Assembly (NCBI GenBank): GCA_021292165.1
Contig: CM037876.1
Coordinates: 317,964,776-318,028,775 of the forward strand
Source of the DNA: Shinisaurus crocodilurus
Lineage: Eukaryota > Chordata > Lepidosauria > Squamata > Shinisauridae
Direction of reading: 5' to 3'
DNA: 64,000 nucleotides
Shown: piece after piece, positions 22,001-30,256 of the stretch
Numbering within the stretch: position 1 is the first letter of the stretch
Layout of the letters: each line of letters starts with the position of its first letter
Program-made: the position numbers and the translations under genes
The notes under the pieces: model-generated
What the model saw: only the letters and a program-made list of their open reading frames with translations
Database searches by the model: none
What the model was told of the DNA's origin: nothing

Positions 22001-23759
22001 AGAGGTGCCAGAGGCGCCAGAGTCCCGAAAGGGCAGCCAACAGCCAGAGGCGCCAGAGGTGCCTGAGTCCCAAAAGGGCAGCCAACAGCCAGAGGCGCCA
22101 GAGTCCCGAAAGGGTAGCCAGCAGCCAGAGGCGCCAGAGTCCCGAAAGGGCAGCCAGCAGCCGGAGGCGCCAGAGTCCCGAAAGGGCAGCCAGCAGCCAG
22201 AGTCCCGAAAGGGCAGCCAGCAGCCAGAGGTGCCAGAGGCGCCAGAGTCCCGAAAGGGCAGCCAACAGCCAGAGGCGCCAGAGGTGCCTGAGTCCCGAAA
22301 GGGCAGCCAGCAGCCAGAGGTGCCAGAGTCCCGAAAGGGCAGCCAACAGCCAGAGGCGCCAGAGGTGCCTGAGTCCCGAAAGGGCAGCCAGCAGCCAGAG
22401 GCGCCTGAGTCCCGAAAGGGCAGCCAGCAGCCAGAGTCCCGAAAGGGCAGCCAGCAGCCAGAGGTGCCAGAGTCCCGAAAGGGCAGCCAACAGCCAGAGG
22501 CGCCAGAGTCCCGAAAGGGCAGCCAGCAGCCAGAGGTGCCAGAGGCGCCAGAGTCCCGAAAGGGCAGCCAACAGCCAGAGGCGCCAGAGGTGCCTGAGTC
22601 CCGAAAGGGCAGCCAGCAGCCAGAGGTGCCAGAGTCCCGAAAGGGCAGCCAACAGCCAGAGGCGCCAGAGTCCCGAAAGGGCAGCCAGCAGCCAGAGGTG
22701 CCAGAGGCGCCAGAGTCCCGAAAGGGCAGCCAACAGCCAGAGGCGCCAGAGGTGCCTGAGTCCCGAAAGGGCAGCCAGCAGCCAGAGGCGCCAGAGTCCC
22801 GAAAGGGCAGCCAGCAGCCAGAGGCGCCAGAGTCCCGAAAGGGCAGCCAGCAGCCAGAGGTGCCAGAGGCGCCAGAGTCCCGAAAGGGCAGCCAGCAGCC
22901 GGAGGCGCCAGAGTCCCGAAAGGGCAGCCAGCAGCCAGAGTCTCAAAAGAGTAGCCAACAGTTGGAGGTTCCAGAGTCCCAAAAGGGCAGTCAGACAGTT
23001 GTTCAGCAGGAATCCCAACTGGTCAGCCAGCTGCCAATGGGTGAAATAATTGAACAACTTGGTGTTTCTGAAAGTCAAGCAACTCTAGAGGACTTAATGT
23101 CTTATCTACATGGGGAGGATAAAGCTCTGCAGACATACAGCATAATTTCTCTAGAAGATGGAATCTGGCTGAACAGAAAAACAGGCAAGTTTTTGATAAG
23201 TCACGCTCAGCAGACCAGGGTTACTTCACTTCTCTCTATTAGTGAAGCGGCACTGGAAGATACCGGAAGAGCTCGAAAGCCATCTGGATTTGGGAGTGGT
23301 GCTGAGGAAGTGGGGCCCAAGGTTTCAGAAACACATCAAAGCAGTGCAACAGATCAAGAAAAGGCTGATGAGAGCGAGCAGCCACGACTAAGTGAAGAAT
23401 GCCATCGTGTTAGTCTGCAATCCTCAGGCCCAGGCCAAGAATCCCACCAGGGCAGTCAGCGAGCCTCAGGGCAAGAACTGTACAGTGAGGACCAGGTACC
23501 TCAGAGTCCAGAGCAGCCAGAGGGAGAAGAACCTAAAGACACAGAAGATGTGGAGAAATTGCTAAGTCAGCGCTTGAGTGAGGCAACCCTGCAGAGCATC
23601 ACAGCTGCAGAAGAAGACAATAAATCTCAGCGGACGTACAGCACTGTTTCCCTAGAGGAAGGCAGCTGGGTCAACAAGAGAACAGGCAGGCAGTTGTTAT
23701 CTCAGTGCCTGCAGACTGATGAGTCTTCCTTTCCAAAGGCTGAAGAAGACACAGAGTGA
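19008..23759 (+). CDS. Unrecognised 1583-residue intronless protein with three tandem-repeat arrays; possibly FSCB-like sperm-tail scaffold
   Basis: A complete ORF: an in-frame TAG (18984-18986) precedes the first ATG at 19008, and TGA ends it at 23759. Approximate layout: acidic N-terminus; LQTDS...DQNEQTD segment (residues ~74-97); array 1 with GQES[RH]-type units (~120-325); module W349 (WISQRTGK...QQTS); module W436 (WVSQKTGK...QQTN); array 2, VEGEEPRRGSQQ-like (~525-587); a second LQTDS...DQNEQTD copy (~600-625); array 3 with about 40 units of PEAPESRKGSQQ type (~811-1330); module W1387 (WLNRKTGK...QQTR); module W1554 (WVNKRTGR...LQTD). No signal peptide or membrane segment is visible. 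The protein is rich in Q, E, S and P and is probably disordered. R-[RK]-G-S in most array units fits a basophilic-kinase (PKA-like) consensus. I do not recognise an orthologue. FSCB, also intronless and QT-motif-bearing and near MIS18BP1 in human as I recall, is the best guess. It could also be lineage-specific. Confidence 0.7.
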   Translation: MDGPEPPLDPVILESSQASEEMLDTEEQKHNGEISHEESSHEVTQHQESGDTGPVMEQDAPKMPTSVKERMDQTLQTDSKLSVFKRKELMDQNEQTDSPGIITNSTASVRKQSRSNQQIQAQESRHGSQHSQQLPGQESQHSLPLPGQESHRGSQHSQQLPGQESRHSFPLPGQESHRGSQHSQKLSGQESRHSQQQPGQESRHSLPLPGQESHRGSQHSQTLPGQESQYSLPLPGQESRRGSQHSQKLPGQESQHSLPLPGQESRRGSQHSQQLQGQESHHGSQHSQLPGQESRHSLQLPGQESHHSLQLPGQESRRSSQQSIGHLQSRKSSRMQPINEAETKENITWISQRTGKVMKCEGQQTSTAWEHKPLAEILQHSSQGLPKSRSVGKAAIYTSSGGTEQPVVQETQLNSQKPEVQAAQHDSQQSKQAVSWVSQKTGKVVICTSQQTNEVWEHNKPLAEILRLSSSQEPQAIRDAAGKKITVEEEIVPPKDTEVELVQVAEAHRRSQEGQKSWHGSQQMERKESRRGSQQVEGEEPRRGSQQVEGEELRLGSQQVEGKEPRRGSQQVEGAEPRRGSQQVEGEITIPAKGIVDETLQTDSKISIFRGKELLDQNEQTDFTPGSVTSSTASLQKLPQDSQQQESQHGNQEAEQGSRHGSQQLEDKESRHVNRQPERQESEPDKQEPEEHEFRGDIQQPDAKESRHGSQLLSRQGSKRSSHQSQQLDENESQVPMRLESEQAQLDKKFSSAVQDHQISNIVSDLENTRVVGRTGAEMRSTGQQTSESLFVNYLTKIYGPKYGEPPYTKGSQQPEAPESRKGSQQPEAPESRKGSQQPEAPESRKGSQQPEAPESRKGSQQPEVPEAPESRKGSQQPEAPEVPESRKGSQQPEVPEAPESRKGSQQPEAPEVPESRKGSQHPEVPEAPESRKGSQQPEAPEVPESRKGSQQPEAPESRKGSQQPESRKGSQQPEVPESRKGSQQPEAPESRKGSQQPEVPEAPESRKGSQQPEAPEVPESQKGSQQPEAPESRKGSQQPEAPESRKGSQQPEAPESRKGSQQPESRKGSQQPEVPEAPESRKGSQQPEAPEVPESRKGSQQPEVPESRKGSQQPEAPEVPESRKGSQQPEAPESRKGSQQPESRKGSQQPEVPESRKGSQQPEAPESRKGSQQPEVPEAPESRKGSQQPEAPEVPESRKGSQQPEVPESRKGSQQPEAPESRKGSQQPEVPEAPESRKGSQQPEAPEVPESRKGSQQPEAPESRKGSQQPEAPESRKGSQQPEVPEAPESRKGSQQPEAPESRKGSQQPESQKSSQQLEVPESQKGSQTVVQQESQLVSQLPMGEIIEQLGVSESQATLEDLMSYLHGEDKALQTYSIISLEDGIWLNRKTGKFLISHAQQTRVTSLLSISEAALEDTGRARKPSGFGSGAEEVGPKVSETHQSSATDQEKADESEQPRLSEECHRVSLQSSGPGQESHQGSQRASGQELYSEDQVPQSPEQPEGEEPKDTEDVEKLLSQRLSEATLQSITAAEEDNKSQRTYSTVSLEEGSWVNKRTGRQLLSQCLQTDESSFPKAEEDTE
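19362..19975 (+). repeat. Coding tandem array 1 (GQES[RH]...GSQHSQ units)
   Basis: Roughly 15 imperfect units built on GGCCAGGAATCCC, encoding P-G-Q-E-S-[RHQ], alternate between a GSQHSQ version and an HSLPLP version. Unit lengths are multiples of 3, so the reading frame is kept and other frames are also open. Confidence 0.85.
20580..20767 (+). repeat. Coding tandem array 2 (VEGEEPRRGSQQ units)
   Basis: Five to six 36-bp units (GGCAGTCAACAGGTGGAAGG core) encode RRGSQQVEGEEP with minor changes (LRLGS, KEP, AEP). Confidence 0.9.
21436..22995 (+). repeat. Coding tandem array 3 (about 40 PE[AV]PESRKGSQQ units)
   Basis: Units of 24, 36 or 45 bp encode PESRKGSQQ, PE[AV]PESRKGSQQ or PE[AV]PE[VA]PESRKGSQQ. 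I counted 40 ES[RQ]K[GS]SQ units. Higher-order blocks recur: the order EAPE, PE, EVPE, EAPE, EVPEAPE, EAPEVPE appears at units 11-16 and again at 25-30. This indicates recent block duplication and a likely length polymorphism. Only the last two units (SQKSSQQ, SQKGSQ) are clearly diverged. Confidence 0.95.
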
Positions 23760-24430
23760 TGGCCGTCCACCTGAAGAAGACCGGATTGAAAACCCTGAGC
23801 CCAAAGGATGTGAAAACTTGGAGGAATGTACCAGTCTGAAAGAGAAGGAGGGATTTAGGATGGAATGGCCAGTGGGACCAAAGGCCCAGCCTACCCAGTG
23901 ACTAATAAGCTGTTTGTGGAATTGTAGAGACCTGACAGGCAGAGCTACCTATAGCTTAAAAAGATATGTGACACCGGAGAGTCGCCATGTTAAAAAGAAG
24001 GTGGAGTGGCTAGAGTGGACGGGGTGATGTTCTGGGGGACATAGTGGGCCTCTTTCATCAGGAAAAAACAGCCTTCCTCTGGAAGAAGCAGAATTAAAAA
24101 TGAAAATGGGGAAATGAGCACATGTTCTTGTTTCTTTAAATGTATGCAAAATGGTTGCCCTTTTTCAGTGGATGAGAAAGATCACTGCACCCAGCAACAC
24201 AAGCATCTCTTCATGGTGGGATTTAGTTAATTTCCCATGTGCCCTTGAAGCTGCAGCGATGGCCACAACTTAGTGTGGGGTTTCAGATGTAGAAGACAAG
24301 GACATAACTATGGAATGCTGCCTGCTGATTCCACAAATTAGACTGGCCCTGGTCCCCCACTCTTTCCCCTAAAGGGCAGCACATGGAGAATGGCAGATGT
24401 TTGGGCATCACTGCTAACATGGGCAGAACG
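23760..24430 (+). other. Presumed 3'UTR and flank of the 19-kb ORF
   Basis: Directly after the TGA another frame stays open to 23901 and reads SDGRPPEEDRIENPEP..., E/K-rich like the protein before it. This may be a C-terminus lost by a frameshift. ATTAAA at 24093-24098 is a possible polyadenylation signal. No other gene was seen. Confidence 0.4.
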
Positions 24431-24744
24431 TAGGGATATAACCACTCGCCTCAAGCGGGCGTAGCAGGCCGAAATTGGCCCCGCTCACGCCCGCCCAAGG
24501 TGAGCGGCCCTTACCGGGTCCCGGTCCCCTCTCACCTCTCCGCGGCGAGCCGCCTGTGACGGTCCCGCCACGTCACTTCCGGCTGGCCAGAAGTGACGGG
24601 ACGAGACCCTGCGCCGGCGCTCCAGGACCCCGTGCTACGGAAAAGACGCAGGCGGCTCGAGTGGTGAGGAGAATCGCTCCACGCCGCTGAGAATCGAGCG
24701 GCGAATCAAGGCAGGGCGGAGGGGCAGGTATGTGAACACCCTTA
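24431..24744. mobile_element. CpG-rich MITE-like element, copy 1
   Basis: Starts TAGGGATATAACCACTCGCC and ends GTGAACACCCTTA, weak inverted ends. The inside is very CpG-rich, with GGCGTAGCAGGCCGAAATTGG and CACTTCCGGCTGGCCAGAAGTGACG. It parallels 32861-33226. The small ORFs inside are artefacts of GC richness. Confidence 0.6.
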
Positions 24745-24783
24745 GGCAGAAGAACGCTGATTGCCTTGACACTGGCTTAGACA

Positions 24784-25111
24784 TAAGGGTGGGCGCGCCG
24801 CCCGAGCCTTATTTTGCCCCCCGCCCCCTCCCCACCTCGTTTTTTTCTCCGCGTTCGGACAGTCCCGTCGCATCATTTCAGGTCCCGGAAGTGACGCGAC
24901 GGGCCTCTGCGCAGGCGCAGATCGGTCCCATCGCGTCATTTCCGGTCCCGGAAGTGACGCGACGGGACCAATCGAGGAGCGCGGCGCGGTTCTCTGCTGG
25001 ATCGAGCAGCTGGGGCGGCTCTCCGCGGAGTGTGCGAGCTGCCCCGAAGAGCAGGTAAGGCCTCACCGGGGCGTGAGTGGGGCCATGCTCGGCCTCGTTT
25101 GTACAAGCCTA
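24784..25111. mobile_element. CpG-rich MITE-like element, copy 2 (inverted)
   Basis: Same family as its left neighbour but in reverse: the right end GTACAAGCCTA matches the left-end type of the other copies. It holds two tandem palindromes of the kind CGTCATTTCCGG...CCGGAAGTGACGCGACGGG (near 24870-24965). Confidence 0.6.
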
Positions 25112-25316
25112 CGACTGGCTGCAGTTCCTTAGGAATTTTGGCCAGTGTAGGGAGAGAGGATATGGAAGGACAACTCAGTCCTGAATCAGGTGGCAGGTTT
25201 TGTGTGAGAGGGAGGGGGCAGAGCCAAAGGAGCAGGGTTGAGTGGAAGCTTATTTTGCTGAGATGTACCCGCTTTTAAATTATTGGTAATGTATAGTGTA
25301 CAGTGTGTCTTAAATG

Positions 25317-25998
25317 CAGGCATGGGGACTCGGACTCCAGGACTCGACTCGTGAGTCGGACTGAGTCCCCCCTCTGGTGACTGGAGTCAGACTCGAGTCC
25401 CAATATTTTTAATGGGACTCAAGACTCAACTCGGGACTCGAGACCAAGGACTCGTGTTCCAAAATCGTGTTCCTCAAATGCAACATGGATAGGTTTTAGG
25501 AAGTACAGCAAGTTTATTTTTTAAAATCATTTTCCTAAAATGCAACCTTTCAGACATTGGGTTTGGCTGCCTCTGCCTGCCTGTTTGGGGTTCCCAGCCT
25601 CCTCTGCCTGCCTGGTCTCTTCTTAACCAGTTCCACAGTTTGAATTGTCCAAGACAAAGGCCTCTGCCTGCCTGCTTTGGGGTTCCCTGCCTCCTCTGCC
25701 TGTCTGGTTATTTTGGGTTTGTCTGCCTGGTCTGTTCTTGCCAAAATCAGTTGCAGAGTTTTGAAATAAAAAGGCACACTTGTGCCTAGAATTTATTTAA
25801 GCCACACATCTGAAATAGCCTTATTTTGTTGGGGAAAAAACCCCCATTGATTTTAATAGGGACTCGTGGAGTCAGCTTTGGGAGTGACTCGTGACTCATT
25901 AGTTACCATTTTGGACCAAGGACTCGGACTCGAGACTTGGGTCCAAAGACCCGTGACTCAACTCGTGACTCGAAACCAAGGACTCTTCAACATCCCTT
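25317..25998. mobile_element. GAGTC-rich hAT transposon, copy B
   Basis: About 680 bp with diverged ends CAGGCATG...CATCCCTT and an exact 8-bp duplication CTTAAATG (25309-25316, 25999-26006). In opposite orientation to copy A. No transposase. Confidence 0.9.
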
Positions 25999-26159
25999 CT
26001 TAAATGCTTCCTAAACATGATGCTGTCAAAAAAATGTAAATTAGCTGGCCTAAGGCTTTATGTGGATGGGACAGACTGTGAGTGGAGCTTTTCACAAGGG
26101 AGGAAATGCGGATGAAGTATATGCTGCCTTGAACTCAACTGGATAGGGCAGGATTGAAA

Positions 26160-26311
26160 TTCATAGAAATAGATTCATAGATCATAGAGTTGGAAGGGGC
26201 CTACAAGGCTCAGTGCAGGAAACTCGAGGAGGGGTCTCCCATCCAAGTAATCACCAGGCCTGACCCTGCTTAGCTTTCCACGCTCAGACAAGCTGAGCCA
26301 GCGTGAGCCAC
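26160..26311 (-). mobile_element. 5S-rRNA-derived SINE with CR1-like tail, copy 1
   Basis: On the minus strand the head reads GTGGCTCACGCTGGCTCAGC, then GGAAAGCTAAGCAGGGTCAG and CTTGGATGGGAGACCCC. The last two match the 5S rRNA A-box and C-box regions. It ends with a short CR1-type tail (GTAGGCCCCTTCCAACTC...TCTATGA). Confidence 0.8.
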
Positions 26312-26399
26312 ATATAAATAATAACCATTGTAGGAAAGGTCCTGGATGAAGGGGATGGAATGCCCCGCACCCCACCCCACCCAGACTGGGAATGCAAGC

Positions 26400-26545
26400 A
26401 GGGCCAGTGCAAGGCAGTTTGGTGCCCTAGGTGCCCTAGGTCAGATATTTAGCACACCCCCTTCCCACTTGAGCCCTCCCTCCCTCCAGCCCTATGCTCC
26501 TGGCGCCCCCTTTAGCCCTGCGCCCTAGGCAGCTGCCTGGTTGGC
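26400..26545. mobile_element. Small hAT-like MITE, diverged copy
   Basis: GCCAGTGCAAGGCAGTTTGGTGCCCTAGG ... CCTAGGCAGCTGCCTGGTTGGCC matches the element at 32511-32675 but has lost clear ends. Confidence 0.55.
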
Positions 26546-27090
26546 CTGAATGCAAGGTGGGAAGGGAGACGGGGCCAGGCCTTGTCCCTTTCTGTCATTC
26601 CTCGCATAAAATATTTCATTGTATCCAGTGCCCATCTCTTCGACTGCCGTCCAGTTAAACAACAGAACCCATTAAGATGCTCATTATCTTAAGCCTGTCA
26701 AACAAACACAGGGGGGGGGGGGAACCACAGAAAAATAAAACCAGCAATAAAATGGGCCACAAGAGATTGCTGACAAGAGCCATTGCACAGTGGACTAAGT
26801 TATGGTGGCCATATATTGCATATTCATCAGCTGATGACTGTAGCATCGTGGTGACTGCCCCACACAAAGGATGCACCTCCAGCACAAAACCTTTCAGTGG
26901 AGTCCATTTACTCATTCACCTGTGAGGCTTCATCTGTGCAGAATGAGGTGGCAAAATGGACCACACCACTTCACAGTGCAGGTAGTGGTGGAGTTCATAT
27001 TTTTCATGCTTGTCTACATTAAAAACTCCCTGCAGCAAATAGAAAACCAGAACACACAGTGCAAAGGGCTGAGCTAGAACCATTCTCAAT
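26546..27090. other. Unannotated stretch
   Basis: No gene or repeat was recognised. A 12-G run lies at about 26710-26721. Confidence 0.4.
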
Positions 27091-27748
27091 AGGTTTTCTA
27101 TTTATTTATTCATTCATTCATTTGTATTATTTGCATACTGCTAAATATCAAGAGAAATCCGTAAGCGGTTTCCATATAAATATTAAAATCACAACTAAAA
27201 TCATATTTAACATACAGTTTTTACAATCATATAATTACAATAATAATACACAATAATACACAGCAGTACAGAAGAAGTAATAATGGGACAACAACATGGC
27301 TCATTATGGGTCAGGGAAAGCCTGGGTGAACAGCTGCATTTTCAGCAAGCATTTAAAAGATGCCACATTTTCTGTCTCCCAAACTGCACGAGGGAGTTTT
27401 TTTCCACTGGGTTGGTGCCGCTACCGAGAAAGCCTGCCATCAAGATATTGCACAGTGACATTCAGATAATCTTGAAATGACAAGGCCCCCTCTGATGATC
27501 TTAATGGTCGGTTGGGCATATATAAGGGAAGGCGGTCTGCTAGGTACCCTGGTCCTAAGTTGTTGAGGGGTTGGTATGGCAATACCATAACCTTGAACGT
27601 GGCTCGGGAGCTAATAGGCAGCCAGTGCAGTTCTTCTAGCACAGGTGGTACGTGAGCATAGCCGGGTGTCCTAGGGAGCACCCTCACAGCTGCATTCTGC
27701 ACTAGCTGCAGCTTTTGAACCAGGCCCAAGGCCCGCCCCACATAGAGC

Positions 27749-28435
27749 CAGGGATGTTGAAGAGTCCTTGGTCTCGAGTCACGAGTCGAGTCACGAGTCT
27801 TTGGACCCGAGTCTCGAGTCCGAGTCCGAGTCCTTGGTCCAAAATGGTGACTCACGAGTCACGAGTCACGAGTCACTCCCAAAGCTGACTCCACGAGTCC
27901 CTATTAAAATCAATGGGGTTTCCCCCCAACAAAATAAGGCTACTTCAGATGTGTGACTTAAATAAATTCTAGGCACAAGTGTGCCTTTTTATTTCAAAAC
28001 TCTGCAACTGATTTTGGCAAGAACAGACCAGGCAGACAAACCCAAAATAACCAGGCAGGCAGAGGAGGCAGGGAGCCCCAAACAGGCAGGCAGAGGCAAC
28101 CAAACCCAAAATGTCTGACCTTAACCCAAACCCCCCACAACAACACATCAATCAAAATAAATCTCAACACATCGTTGGGGCTGCACTCCTGGTAGCTGTC
28201 CATAGTGGCCGAGCAGCGGCGCGCCTCGCTTCCACGCGCTCTTCACCGGTGATCGCGCTCCTTCTGGCACAGCCAGAAGACTCGTCAACAGCCCAGGGAT
28301 GTTGACGAGTCCTTGGTCTCGAGTCCCGAGTCGAGTCTCGAGTCCCATTAAAAATATTGGGACTCGAGTCCGAGTCGAGTCAGAGGGAGGACTCAGTCCG
28401 ACTCACGAGTCCTCAAGTCCGAGTCCCCATCCCTG
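27749..28435. mobile_element. GAGTC-rich hAT transposon, copy C
   Basis: Ends CAGGGATG...CATCCCTG with duplication CATAGAGC (27741-27748) / GATAGAGC (28436-28443), one mismatch. It inserted into the L2 between the codons of DYCNVLY and VGRALGL. Its interior (28160-28295) keeps text homologous to the transposase-bearing copy at 60.1 kb (GTAGCTGTCCATAGTGGCCGAGCAG), and a second CAGGGATGTTGACGAGTCC terminus lies inside at about 28294. Confidence 0.9.
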
Positions 28436-28779
28436 GATAGAGCACATTGCAGTAGTCTAATCGTGAGGTTACCAGTGTATGGATCACTGTGGCTAGGTTA
28501 TCCCTATCCAGGAATGGGTGTAGTTGGCCTACCAACCAAAGCTGGTAACGGATGCTCCGGGCCACCGAGGTCACCCGGGCCTCCAGTGACGGAGATGGAT
28601 CCAGGATTACCCCCAAACTACATACCTGCTCCTGCAGAGGGAGTGCAGCCCCATCCAGAACAGGCAAACAGCACAATTCCCGGATCTGGGAACTGCCAAC
28701 CCACAGGGTCTCTGTCTTATCGGGATTCAGCTTCAGTTTATTAGCCCTCATCCAAGCCATAACTGCACCCAGGCACTGG

Positions 28780-28946
28780 TTCATAGATTTCATAGATCAT
28801 AGAGTTGGAAGGAGCCTACAAGGCTATCAAGTCCAACCCCCTGCTTAATGCAGGAAACTGGAGGAGGGGTCTCCCATCCAAGGAATAACCAGGCTTGACC
28901 CTGCTTAGCTTTCCACGCTCAGACTAGCTGAGCCAGCGTGAGCCAC
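28780..28946 (-). mobile_element. 5S-rRNA-derived SINE with CR1-like tail, copy 2
   Basis: Same structure as copy 1: 5S-like core (AAGCTAAGCAGGGTCAAGCC; TTGGATGGGAGACCCC) and an ATGATCTATGAAATCTATGAA tail on the minus strand. It inserted in the L2 just upstream of the NKLKLNPDKTE codons. Confidence 0.85.
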
Positions 28947-30034
28947 AGGCAGAACATACACGGCCTCTCCCAATTCAGTTCTCATGGAGGAATAGAGCTG
29001 CGTCTCATCAGCGTACTGGTGACACCTTGCCCCAGATTTCCTAATGACCGTTCCCAACAGCTTCATTTAGATATTAAATAATATTGGGGACAAGATGGTA
29101 CCCTGTGGCACCCGCCCAGGTCAGCTGCCAAGGTGCAGTCACCCCCAACAATGCTATCCTCTGGAACCAATCCTGCAAGTACAAGTCGAACTACTGTAGA
29201 ACAGTGCCTCCAACTCCCAACTCATGGATGTGGTCCAGGAGGATACCGTGGTCAGTAGTATGAAAAGCCTCTGAAAGATCCAGAAGAAGTAAGAGGGTTG
29301 CACTCCCCCTGTCCCTCTCCCGAAGAAGGTCATCCATCAGGATGACCAAGGCCGATTCTATCCCCAAACCAGGCCTGAATCCAGACTGGAATGGATCCAG
29401 ATAATCGGTTTCATTCAAGAGCGCCTGCAGCTGAGATGCCACCACTCTCTCGAGCACCTGGCTCAAGAATGGGATATTTGTGACTTGTCGATAGTTGGCA
29501 TTGATCTCTGGATCCAGGGAGAGTTTTTTCAGGAATGGTCGCACCACTGCCTCTTTCAAGGCAGTAGGGACCACTCTATCATGCGGTGAAGTGTCCTCCA
29601 CTCCCTTATCCATCCGATCAATCCCCCACGGCTAGCTTGAATAAGTCATGAAGGGCAAGGGTCGCGAGAGAATGTGGTGGGTCGTACAGATGCCAGTGTC
29701 TTGTCCACATCCTCAGGCTCCAAACACTGAAACTGATCCCACAAAACAGGATAAGATGATGCACCGGACACCTCAACAGGTACTGCACCAATATCGGTGT
29801 TCAAGTCAGCATGGAGGTGAACTATTCTATCCTCAAAGTGTCTTGCAAACTCATCACAGCGGGCCTCCGAGGGTTCCACTTCTCCTTGCAAACTCCAAGG
29901 GTTTGCAAGGAGAAGTGTGGTTTTCTATTTGCAAGGAGAAGTGTGGTGGTTGTGATATAGCCCACTGTACTGTACCACCTCCTCGTGCTGCACGTGTTGA
30001 CCCAGCCTGAATCATCCCAAGTCCCTTTCAGATG

Positions 30035-30256
30035 CTATATATGAGCACAGGAGGCTGGATCGTGCCTGCCCAACTTGCAGGAGGAGCTCCCAAGCTATGT
30101 CTATTCATCATGTTATTATGTGGAACCTCCAGGCTGATGGACAGCAACCGCGAGGGAGAGCTATGACCACTGGTTGGCCACTATTAGAAAAGGATGGTGG
30201 ACTTGATGGACCTCCGGTCTGATCCTGCAGGGCTCTTCTTCTTATGTTCTTATGGA
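30035..30256 (+). mobile_element. CR1/L3-like LINE 3' end
   Basis: AGGAGGCTGGATCGTGCCTG ... GGTGGACTTGATGGACCTCC, GGTCTGATCCTGCAGGGC and a TTATGTTCTTATG tail, as at 18.4 kb. Confidence 0.65.

Larger units (their letters stand above)
27091..29900 (-). mobile_element. Long L2-like LINE, interrupted by a hAT and a 5S-SINE
   Basis: Minus-strand coding pieces run in order. They are EPEDVDKTLASVRP (29.7 kb); an RT with NYRQVTNIPFLSQVLERVVA, GFRPGLGIESALV and LLDLSEAFHTTDHGILL (29.6-29.2 kb); NKLKLNPDKTETLWVG and GVILDPSPSLEA (28.8-28.4 kb); and TSRLDYCN before the hAT and LYVGRALGLVQKLQLVQNAA after it (27.75-27.42 kb). The AT-rich 3' end is near 27091-27290. The RT aspartate motif reads LLDLSEAFHT, so the usual 'FxxVDH' has decayed. 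Several stops make it inactive. Confidence 0.85.

Noticed and set aside
21436..22995. CRISPR-like regular repeats
   Set aside because: The array is coding, units are directly adjacent without unique spacers, and the sequence is a vertebrate genome.
21261..23078. 605-codon antisense ORF over array 3, and the 548-codon ORF in another + frame
   Set aside because: Repeat units are multiples of 3 and happen to lack stops in these frames. The encoded peptides (LLAALSGLWRLW; SPERAASSQ) are mechanical read-outs. The frame at 19008 extends through non-repetitive sequence at both ends and has conserved modules.
24475..25278. Arginine-rich ORFs in GC-rich sequence
   Set aside because: They lie in a dispersed CpG-rich element also found at 32.9 kb.
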